Of a stretch of DNA of 64,000 nt, positions 48,440-55,680 are shown in pieces (positions within the stretch are counted from its first letter, which is position 1; every line of letters starts with the position of its first letter). Both the position numbers and the translations under genes were made by a program. The stretch spans positions 4,092,001 to 4,156,000 of the forward strand of contig NZ_CP177357.1 in assembly GCF_046845755.1 (NCBI RefSeq), read 5' to 3'. Source of the DNA: Rubrivirga sp046845755. Lineage in GTDB: Bacteria > Bacteroidota > Rhodothermia > Rhodothermales > Rubricoccaceae. A model generated the notes under the pieces. That model worked only from the letters and a program-made list of their open reading frames with translations. It had not been told where the DNA came from and did not search any database.

Positions 48440-49521
48440 CCCGGCCCATCGACCACGCCCCCTGCGGGCTCCTCACGGTCGACGACGGCGGCGTCATCTG
48501 CGACGCCAACCAGGCGATCGCCGACGCGCTCGGCATGGCCCCGGAGGCGCTCCGCGGGCGGAAGGTCCGCGAGATCCTGGCGCCGGGCGCGCGGCTGTAC
48601 TACCAGACCCACTTTTTCCCGCTCCTGCGCCTGCGGGGCGCCGTCCACGAGGTCTACGTCTCCTTCCGGACGGCCGCCGGCGACGACCTGCCCGTGCTCG
48701 TCGAGGCCGCCCGACATGAGGGCTCCGACGGGCCGATGAACTGGCTGGCCGTCGTGCCCATCGAGCGGCGGAGCCGGTTCGAGGACGAGATCCTGGAGGC
48801 CCGGCGCGCGGCCGAGACCGCCAGCGACTCGCGCGCGCGGTTCCTGGCGATGCTCTCCCACGACATCCGCTCGCCGCTCAGCGCCATGACGTTCTCGGCG
48901 GACATGATGGCCCTGCAGGCGCTCGGGCCGGTCACCGACGCGCAGGCCGCCGAGCTGGCGCGGATCGCCGAGGCCGGCCGCTACGTGCTCCGCCTGGTCG
49001 CCGACGTGCTCGCGTTCTCGCGTTTGGAGACCGACCGCGTCGACGTCCGGCCGGCGCGCCTCGACGTGGCCGCGGCGGTCGAGGCGGCGCTCGCGCTGGT
49101 CCGCGCTCAGGCCGAGGGGGCAGGCGTCACGCTGGCGCCGCCCGCCGGGCCGCCCGCCGAGGCCTGGGCCGACGCCGACCGCCTGCGGCAGGTGCTCGTC
49201 AACCTGCTCGGCAACGCCGTCAAGTTCACCGGCGCCGAGGGCCCCGGGACGGTCGCCGTCGCGTGGGAGGTCGCCGACGGCCGCGTGGCCTTGCGCGTGG
49301 CCGACACCGGCCCCGGCATCGCCGCGGATCGGCTCGACGCGGTGTTTGCCCCGTTCGTGCAAGAGGGCGGTCTGGGTGCGGCGTCGGGCGTCGGCCTGGG
49401 CCTGTCCATCAGCCGCGAGCTCGCCCGCGCTATGGGCGGCGAGGTGACCGTCGAGAGCGCGCTCGGGGAGGGCGCCACGTTCACCGTCGACCTCCCGCTC
49501 GCGCCGCCCGAGGGCGGCTAG
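48436..49521 (+). CDS. PAS-domain sensor histidine kinase
   Basis: 361 residues, no membrane segment, so cytoplasmic. PAS (about 5-115): PCGLLTVDDGGVICDANQAI, LRGRKVREILAPGARLYYQT, then FFPLLRLRGAVHEVYVSFRT, a pattern close to the PAS of RsbP-like phosphatases. HisKA with His142 in FLAMLSHDIRSPLSAM, and HATPase with LLGNAVKFTG, VADTGPGIAADRLD and GVGLGLSISRELA. The start GTG 48436 overlaps the hydrolase stop (GTGA), so it is coupled to it. Its stop overlaps that of the convergent sirtuin gene (CTAG). It should phosphorylate the receiver at 47259. Confidence 0.93.
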   Translation: MTRPIDHAPCGLLTVDDGGVICDANQAIADALGMAPEALRGRKVREILAPGARLYYQTHFFPLLRLRGAVHEVYVSFRTAAGDDLPVLVEAARHEGSDGPMNWLAVVPIERRSRFEDEILEARRAAETASDSRARFLAMLSHDIRSPLSAMTFSADMMALQALGPVTDAQAAELARIAEAGRYVLRLVADVLAFSRLETDRVDVRPARLDVAAAVEAALALVRAQAEGAGVTLAPPAGPPAEAWADADRLRQVLVNLLGNAVKFTGAEGPGTVAVAWEVADGRVALRVADTGPGIAADRLDAVFAPFVQEGGLGAASGVGLGLSISRELARAMGGEVTVESALGEGATFTVDLPLAPPEGG

Positions 49522-50333
49522 GCGCCGAGCGCGTCCGCCAGCGCGGGCAGCGCGTGGCCCAGCGGCGCGTCCACGGCGACGGCCGCGTGGCGGTGGCCCC
49601 GCGTCTTGCCCAGCGTCACGATCGCGATGGGCGTCCCCTCGGTCTCGGCCTGCCGCACGAAGCGGTAGCCGCTGTACACGGCCAGGCTCGACCCAACGAC
49701 CAAGAGCGCGTCGGCGCGCGCGACGATCTCGGCCGCGAGGGCCACCCGGGGCTTGGGCACGCTCTCGCCGAAAAACACCACGTCGGGCTTGAGCACGCCA
49801 TCGCAGACCGGGCACGCGGGCGGGGCGAACCCGGCGACGGCCACCTCGGCGTCGCCGTCGGGCGCCAGCCGGCCGTCGGGGACCGGCGCGGCGAGCCAGC
49901 CGGGGTTGCGCGTCTCGATCTGCGCCTGCACGGCCTGGCGCGAGAGCCGACCGCCGCAGCCCAGGCACACGACGGCGTCGAGCGTCCCGTGCAGCTCGAC
50001 GACCGCGCGCGAGCCCGCCGCCTGGTGCAGCCCGTCGACGTTCTGGGTGACGACGCCCTCGACGAGCCCGGCGGCTTCGAGCCGCGCCAGCGCCTGGTGG
50101 CCGGCGTTCGGGCGGGCGTCGGCGACGCGGCCCCAGCCCCGGCTGGCACGCGCCCAGTAGCGCTGGCGCGCGGCGGCGTCGCGGACGAAGTCGTCGTACT
50201 GGACCGGCCGGCGCTCCACGTGCCGCGTCTGCGGGCCCCGGTAGTCGGGGATGCCGGACTCGGTCGAGATCCCAGCGCCCGCCAGCACGGCGATCCGGCG
50301 GTCGCGGAGGAGAGTGGTCAGCGCGTCGATCAT
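49518..50333 (-). CDS. Sirtuin (NAD-dependent protein deacylase)
   Basis: 271 residues. Sir2 family words in order: VLAGAGISTESGIPDYRG (residues 16-32, NAD-binding), VTQNVDGLHQAAG (about 95-107), VVELHGTLDAVVCLGCGG with catalytic His115 and zinc Cys123/126, CPVCDGV with Cys174/177, and LKPDVVFFGESVP plus VVGSSLAVYSGYRFV. It should remove acyl groups from lysine using NAD+. Start ATG 50333 is chosen because GAGIST follows at the usual distance; the frame stays open to 50816 as a shadow. It is convergent with the PAS kinase and divergent from the lipoprotein at 50482. Confidence 0.95.
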   Translation of the reverse strand: MIDALTTLLRDRRIAVLAGAGISTESGIPDYRGPQTRHVERRPVQYDDFVRDAAARQRYWARASRGWGRVADARPNAGHQALARLEAAGLVEGVVTQNVDGLHQAAGSRAVVELHGTLDAVVCLGCGGRLSRQAVQAQIETRNPGWLAAPVPDGRLAPDGDAEVAVAGFAPPACPVCDGVLKPDVVFFGESVPKPRVALAAEIVARADALLVVGSSLAVYSGYRFVRQAETEGTPIAIVTLGKTRGHRHAAVAVDAPLGHALPALADALGA

Positions 50334-50481
50334 GGCGTGGCAACGCCGGCGGGGCGCCCGGCGTGCCCCCGGCCGCGCCGCGCGGCCGATCCCGGTCCGC
50401 ATGTTCACCGCGCGGGGGGCACTAACCGGACCACCGGCGCGTATCACCGCCGCTTTCCCCCTCTCCACTCCCGCCACTCCC

Positions 50482-50982
50482 ATGCGCCTTCGCCTCTCCG
50501 CCCTCGCGGCCCTCCTCCTGCTCGTCGGCTGCGACTCCAGCAGCCCCGAGGCCCTCGTCAACATCAGCGGCACGTACCGCCTGGCCGTCCTGTCGTTCAA
50601 CCCGTCCGCCGCGTCCGTGGCCGACGCCAACATCGCCAGCAAGCTCAACACGGCGGGCACCACGCTCCAGGTGTTCGGCGACGACGACGAGGCCCTCTTT
50701 ACGGTCCCGTTCCTGGCCGGCGGCACGCGCCGCATCAACCTGAACGTCCGCGCGAACGACACGCGCGCCACCTTCACGGCCATCGGCAACGAAGACCGGG
50801 ACGACCTCGAGGACATCCTCCTCCCGTCCGACTTCGCGCTCGACTACTCGGGCTCGACGCCGTCCACGCTGACGGGCACGTATGAGCTGCGCGGCGTCAA
50901 CCTCGACGCCTTCGACCGCGACGCCTACCAGGGCCTGACGAGCGTCGACGGCACGCTCACGATCCGGTTCAACCGGCAGTAG
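50482..50982 (+). CDS. Small lipoprotein, paralogue of 54987-55505
   Basis: 166 residues. Lipoprotein signal MRLRLSALAALLLLVGC with lipobox Cys17. Mature part: SSPEALVNISGTYRLAVLSF, LQVFGDDDEALFTVPFLAGG, RATFTAIGNEDRDDLEDILL, SDFALDYSGSTPSTLTGTYE and SVDGTLTIRFNRQ at the end. The protein at 54987 matches closely across the last half (VFGDDD, RATFTA, ...LP-DF-L-Y-G-P..., GTLTIRF). Function unknown; probably an outer-membrane-linked accessory. It precedes a TonB receptor by 204 bases. TATCAC at 50442-50447 may be a weak -10 element. Confidence 0.75.
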   Translation: MRLRLSALAALLLLVGCDSSSPEALVNISGTYRLAVLSFNPSAASVADANIASKLNTAGTTLQVFGDDDEALFTVPFLAGGTRRINLNVRANDTRATFTAIGNEDRDDLEDILLPSDFALDYSGSTPSTLTGTYELRGVNLDAFDRDAYQGLTSVDGTLTIRFNRQ

Positions 50983-51186
50983 CCTCGTCCGACGATCGGC
51001 TCGCGGGTCGGCTCTTCGCAAGAGGGGCCGGCCCGCGGCGCGTTTGGGCGATCTCGCGCGGCCGGCGCGCCTGGGGCCTAGCCCACCATTGTGCAACGGT
51101 GGGCGCTGGAAGGCCATTGCGGGGGGAGCGTGGACCCCCTATCCTCACCCCTGTCCCTACCGTGTAAGGGGCCCGGCTCCGCGCTC

Positions 51187-53601
51187 ATGGTCCGTCTCGC
51201 CCTCGGCTGCCTCGTGCTCGCCCTCGTCGCGTCTGGCGCCGGGGCGCAGGTCGTCAACGGGACCGTTACCGACGCCGAGACGGGCGGGGCGCTGATCGGG
51301 GCGGCCGTCTATGCGCCTGCCTTCGCGCGGGGCACGACGACGAACGCCTACGGCCACTTCTCGCTGCCTCTGCCCGCCGACTCGGTCCGGCTCGTCGTGT
51401 CGATGGTGGGCTACGACCCCCTGCACGTCGGGACGTGGCAGGCGCGCCAGGGACGGCTCGACGTGGCGCTGCGGCCGCTCGCGCTGGGCGAGGTCGTCGT
51501 CGAGGCCGGGGCGGACCGGCCCGAGGACACGCCCCAACTCGGACAGGCGCGGCTGACGGGGCGCGACGTGATCGCACTCCCGGCCCTCCTGGGGGAGGCC
51601 GACGTGCTGAAAGCCGTGCAGTTGCTGCCGGGCGTCCGCGCGGGGCAGGAGGCGACGGCCGGGCTCTACGTCCGCGGCGGCTCGCCCGACCAGACGCTCG
51701 TCTTGCTCGACGGCACGCCGCTCTACAACGCGGCCCACCTGTTCGGCTTCGTGTCGACGTTCAACGCGGACGCCGTCGAGCGCGTGGAGCTGACGAAGGG
51801 GGCGTACCCCGCGCGCTACGGCGGCCGGCTGGCGTCGGTCCTCGACGTGCGGCTACGCGACGGCGACCTGCAGCGGCACCGCCTCCAGGGGTCCGTCGGC
51901 GTCCTGTCGACGACGCTGCTGGCGGAAGGGCCGGTCGTGCCCGGCCGGCTGTCGGTCCTGGTGTCGGGGCGGCGGACACACATTGACCTGCTGGCGCAGC
52001 CCTTTATCGATCGCGCGAACGAGAGCGCTGAGGCGGCCGACCGCGCGACCGTCGACCCCAGCGTGGCGTTCCACGACGTCCACGCCAAGGTGCACTGGCG
52101 GCCGACGGCGCGCGACCGCGTGTACCTGAGCGTCTACCGGGGCGGCGACGCCTTCTCGTTTACCGCCGTCGACCCCGAGCTGGCGTGTGCGGATGGCGCG
52201 TGCGAGCGGACGGGCATCGAGACGGCGACCGGCGGCGCGCTCGACTGGGGCTCGACGACCGGCGCCGTCCGCTGGACGCACGCCCGGGGCCGCGCCTTCG
52301 CCGCGCTCACGCTCACCGCCAGCGACTACGGCTTCGACGTGGCCGTCACCTCCGACGAGGGCCGAGGCGGCCCCGACCCCGTGACCGCCGCCGCCGTCTA
52401 CCGCTCCGCCATCCGCGACCTCGGCGGCCGCCTCGACGTGGACCTCGCGCTCGACCGCCACACGGTTCGCTTCGGCGGGTCCGTCACGCAGCACCGCTTC
52501 ACACCCGGCGCGCTGTCGCTCTTGGGGGAGGAGGCCGCCGACGGCGTCCCGGCCGACACGACGCTCGGGGGCGGCGACACCGACGCCCTCGAGATCGGCG
52601 GCTACCTCAGCGACACCTGGCGCGCGGGGCCGCTGACGTTCGACTTCGGCGTCCACGCCGCGTTGTACGCCGCCGGGCCGTACCGCTACCCGACCGCCGA
52701 GCCGCGCCTCTCGGCCGCGCTCCGCGTCCTCCGCCGGGTCTCACTCAAGGCCAGTTTCGCGACGGCCCAGCAGCCGGTCCACCTGTTGACGACGGGCGCC
52801 GGCATCGGCCTGCCTGCCGACCTGTGGGTGCCCGCCGACTCCGTCGGCCCGGAGCGCGGGACCCAGCTCGCGGCCGGGCTGGCGGGCTCGTCGGCCAGCG
52901 GGCGGACGACGTGGTCGGTCGAGGGCTATTGGCGCTCGATGCAGGGCTTGGTCGCGTACCGCGACGGCGCCGCGTTTACGTCGCCCTTCGACGACTGGCA
53001 GGAACTGGTGGTGACGGGCGAGGGGCGGAGCCGGGGGCTGGAGGTCTTGGTGGAGCACCGGGGCCCCCGCCTCCGCGCGTGGCTGGCGTACACCCTCGCG
53101 TCGAGCACGCGGCGCTTCGACGCCATCGCCGACGGCGCGTGGTTTCCGTACCGCTACGACCGCCGCCACGACGTGTCCGCCGTCGCCAGCGTCCGCCTCT
53201 CGGCCCGGGTCGACGCCGCCGTGACGGCCGTCTACGGGACGGGCGACGCCGTCACGCTGCCCTCGGCGACGTACGACGCGACGTACCTCTCGTCGGGCTC
53301 GATCGCGTACTGGGCCGCCTCCGTCCCGTCGTCGACCTCGGAGGTGGCCTACGGCCCTCGGAACGGGCACCGCCTGCCGGCCTACAGCCGCGTCGACGTC
53401 GGGCTGACGTACTTCCTGCGCCGCGGCCCGCGCCCGCACGCCGTCGCGCTCCACGTCTACAACGCGCTCAACCGCAAGAACCCCTTCGTGACGTTGCTCG
53501 ACGACCGGACGGACCCGGCGACGGGCGACACGCGCCAGCAGCTCGTGGGCATCTCCCTCTTTCCCATCCTGCCGTCGCTCTCCTACCGCTTCGCGCTGTG
53601 A
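51187..53601 (+). CDS. TonB-dependent receptor with CarboxypepD_reg-like domain
   Basis: 804 residues. Signal peptide MVRLALGCLVLALVASGAGA, then QVVNGTVTDAETGGALIGAA, a carboxypeptidase-regulatory-like domain (about 20-100), plug (DVLKAVQLLPGVRAGQEATA, LYVRGGSPDQTLVLLDGTPL, VERVELTKGAYPARYGGRLA) and barrel. Ends SLFPILPSLSYRFAL with the terminal aromatic strand. The words GGSPDQ and YNAAHLFGF recur in receptors paired with DUF4249 lipoproteins, which follows here at 53874. The pair probably imports a polymer or small nutrient by TonB energy; the substrate is not visible. Start ATG 51187 is preferred over 51091. Confidence 0.93.
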   Translation: MVRLALGCLVLALVASGAGAQVVNGTVTDAETGGALIGAAVYAPAFARGTTTNAYGHFSLPLPADSVRLVVSMVGYDPLHVGTWQARQGRLDVALRPLALGEVVVEAGADRPEDTPQLGQARLTGRDVIALPALLGEADVLKAVQLLPGVRAGQEATAGLYVRGGSPDQTLVLLDGTPLYNAAHLFGFVSTFNADAVERVELTKGAYPARYGGRLASVLDVRLRDGDLQRHRLQGSVGVLSTTLLAEGPVVPGRLSVLVSGRRTHIDLLAQPFIDRANESAEAADRATVDPSVAFHDVHAKVHWRPTARDRVYLSVYRGGDAFSFTAVDPELACADGACERTGIETATGGALDWGSTTGAVRWTHARGRAFAALTLTASDYGFDVAVTSDEGRGGPDPVTAAAVYRSAIRDLGGRLDVDLALDRHTVRFGGSVTQHRFTPGALSLLGEEAADGVPADTTLGGGDTDALEIGGYLSDTWRAGPLTFDFGVHAALYAAGPYRYPTAEPRLSAALRVLRRVSLKASFATAQQPVHLLTTGAGIGLPADLWVPADSVGPERGTQLAAGLAGSSASGRTTWSVEGYWRSMQGLVAYRDGAAFTSPFDDWQELVVTGEGRSRGLEVLVEHRGPRLRAWLAYTLASSTRRFDAIADGAWFPYRYDRRHDVSAVASVRLSARVDAAVTAVYGTGDAVTLPSATYDATYLSSGSIAYWAASVPSSTSEVAYGPRNGHRLPAYSRVDVGLTYFLRRGPRPHAVALHVYNALNRKNPFVTLLDDRTDPATGDTRQQLVGISLFPILPSLSYRFAL

Positions 53602-53873
53602 CCGTGGCCGCTCTCGCTCGTGTCCGCTCGGGACCTGCCGCTGCTGGCGGGGCCCGTCTGCTGGCGCCGGCCGGTCGGGACGGCAGCGGGGTGGGATGCT
53701 CGGCAGACCCCCCGCCTAAGCGCCCATCGCTGCGCTCCGAGGCGCTCAGGCGGCCCCCCTTGGCAAGGGGGACAGGCCGCGCGGCGTCGAGCGAGGCGAG
53801 CGGGGCCGCACCGCTGCTGGCGCGAGCCCAGCGTGCGGTGCGCCGCGCGGACGGGGGGTGCGGGCGCCAGCGG
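53602..53873. repeat. Gap between TonB receptor and DUF4249 gene with repeat words
   Basis: 272 bases with no supportable gene. It contains CTTGGCAAGGGGGACAGG at about 53758-53775 and CTGGCGCGAGCC at 53817-53828, as in the gaps at 42.7 kb. A run CTGCTGGCGGGGCCC at 53641-53655 is similar. No terminator or -10 element stands out, so the pair may be transcribed through it. Confidence 0.6.
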
Positions 53874-54881
53874 ATGGGGCGCCTGCTCCTCGCGGCCCTG
53901 CTGGCGCTGGCGCTCGGGGCCTGCGACCTGTCGTCGGCGCTCGACATCGAGACGCCGGCCTACGAGCCGCAGACGACGGTCCGCGCCGTGTTCGAGGCCG
54001 GGCGGCCCGCGCGCGTCCGCGTGAGCGTCACGCGCGACCCGTACGCCGTCGACTCGGCCGGGTCGGGGCTGGCGCAGCGGCCCTCGCGCGTCGACGGCCG
54101 CGTGGTGCTCCTGCGCGACGGCGCGCTGGTCGAGGAGCTCCGCGCCGTCGAGCGGACGTGCTACAGTCGGCGGACGAGCCGGTGCGACGCGGCGACCGGC
54201 CAGACCGTTACGACGACCGAGGGCCCGTTCCCATGCGGCGTCTTCGTCGGGTCGGTGCCCATCGAGGCCGGGGCGACCTACACCGTCCGCGCCGAGATGC
54301 CCGGGCTGCCGTCGGCCGCGGCGACCGTCGCCGTCCCCGACCCGCCGACGGTCACGGCGACCCGTGTGGGCGGCGACCGCTGGCGCCTGCGCGTCCGCCT
54401 GACGGACCCGCCGGGCCCGGGCGACCGCTACGCGATGGCGCTGTACCGCGAGTTCGACCGGACGACGGTCTCGGTGTGCCTGCCCGGCGGGGCGATCGAC
54501 ACGTTGGTCGTCTTCCCGACCCCGCAGGTCTACCGGAGCGACTTCGCGACCGAGGACCCGGTCCTGCTCACCGGCTCGCGCGAGGCCGGCTCCTCGATCC
54601 ACTTTGTGACCTTCCCCGACGACGCCTTCGACGGGGTCGCTCGCGACTTCGACATCGAGGCCGACGCCTTCGGCCGTCACCCCGGCGACACGGGCGCGGT
54701 CCGCGTCCAGGTCGCCGCGATCACGCCCGAGCTGTACGACGCCTTTCAGATCCTCAACTTCGACCTCGACGAGAACCCGTTCGCCGAGCGCGCGGACCTG
54801 CCGCTCAACGTGACCGGCGGGGTCGGCCGCGTCGGCGGGGTGGCCACGGCGGAGGTCCGCTTTGCCGGGCCCGGTGGGTGA
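53874..54881 (+). CDS. DUF4249-family lipoprotein, partner of the TonB receptor
   Basis: 335 residues. Lipoprotein signal MGRLLLAALLALALGAC, lipobox Cys17. DUF4249 words: LSSALDIETPAYEPQTTVRA and FEAGRPARVRVSVTRDPYAV at the start (the first strand pair), VVLLRDGALVEELRAVERTC, VPIEAGATYTVRAEMPGLPS with VAVPDPPTVTATR (the SusE/F-like strand rhythm), and FDIEADAFGRHPGDTG at the end. DUF4249 genes lie next to TonB receptors in Bacteroidota and Rhodothermota and are thought to be SusD-like accessories. The Cys pair CYSRRTSRC in residues ~90-100 may form a disulfide. Start ATG 53874 is chosen from the signal peptide. Confidence 0.85.
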   Translation: MGRLLLAALLALALGACDLSSALDIETPAYEPQTTVRAVFEAGRPARVRVSVTRDPYAVDSAGSGLAQRPSRVDGRVVLLRDGALVEELRAVERTCYSRRTSRCDAATGQTVTTTEGPFPCGVFVGSVPIEAGATYTVRAEMPGLPSAAATVAVPDPPTVTATRVGGDRWRLRVRLTDPPGPGDRYAMALYREFDRTTVSVCLPGGAIDTLVVFPTPQVYRSDFATEDPVLLTGSREAGSSIHFVTFPDDAFDGVARDFDIEADAFGRHPGDTGAVRVQVAAITPELYDAFQILNFDLDENPFAERADLPLNVTGGVGRVGGVATAEVRFAGPGG

Positions 54882-54986
54882 CGACCGGGTCGGGAGCGGA
54901 CCCGCGGAATGTCGGGGCCGAGGGCGCGCGCGGGCACGAAACGCCCGCGCGGCGCGTACTGCCGTCCCCTCTCCCGGACGCCCCCC

Positions 54987-55505
54987 ATGCCGACCTGCCC
55001 CCGCTGCGCCCTTCTCGCCGTCGCGCTCGCGTTTCTCGCCTTCTCGGGCTGCGACTCGAACAACCCCGGCCGCGACCTCGCGCTCATCGACGGCGTCTAC
55101 TCACTCGAAGAGCTGACGTTCGACCCCGCTACCCAGGGCCTGCCGACGGCCGACCTCGGCGCCCGCCTCGACCTGACCGGCACCTCGCTCGAGGTGTTCG
55201 GCGACGACGACCAGGCGCTCCTGAGGGTCCGCTACCCCGACGCTCCGACGCGCCGCGTCGACCTCTCGGTGACGGCCTCGCGCGGGCGGGCCACCTTCAC
55301 GGCCGTCGCCGAGGAGGACCGGGCCGACCTCGCCCAGCTGTTCCTCCCGGCCGACTTCGTGCTGACCTACGAGGGCGAGTCGCCGCGCGTGCTCGGCAAC
55401 GCCTTCGAGCGGACGGGCGTCGACCTCCAGGCCTTCGACCCGTCGCTCTACCAGGACCAGCGCAGCAACCGGGGCACGCTCACCATCCGCTTCCGCCGGC
55501 CGTAG
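54987..55505 (+). CDS. Small lipoprotein, paralogue of 50482-50982
   Basis: 172 residues. Lipoprotein signal MPTCPRCALLAVALAFLAFSGC with lipobox Cys22. Mature part: LALIDGVYSLEELTFDPATQ, LEVFGDDDQALLRVRYPDAP, GRATFTAVAEEDRADLAQLF, ADFVLTYEGESPRVLGNAFE and RGTLTIRFRRP. It is a clear paralogue of the protein at 50482 across most of its length. Both flank the TonB receptor/DUF4249 pair, so a role with that system is likely but not shown. A TACTGC word at about 54957 lies 25 bases upstream of the start. Confidence 0.75.
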   Translation: MPTCPRCALLAVALAFLAFSGCDSNNPGRDLALIDGVYSLEELTFDPATQGLPTADLGARLDLTGTSLEVFGDDDQALLRVRYPDAPTRRVDLSVTASRGRATFTAVAEEDRADLAQLFLPADFVLTYEGESPRVLGNAFERTGVDLQAFDPSLYQDQRSNRGTLTIRFRRP

Positions 55506-55680
55506 CGGGCGAGGGACCGCGGACCGAAGACCGCAGACGGAGGGCCACCCGCTCGGCTCCGCCCGCCTCGGCGCCGAGGCCGAGGGCCGGCGGCACCGAC
55601 TTGCGGGGGGCTCCCGAGTGACGAACTCCAACCGCGGTCCCCGGTCCGGCGTCCCCGGTCCGGCGTCCCCGGTCTGCGTC

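Noticed and set aside
50997..51040. Hairpin after the lipoprotein at 50482 as a terminator
   Set aside because: Stem has bulges and no T run; too weak to list as a feature.
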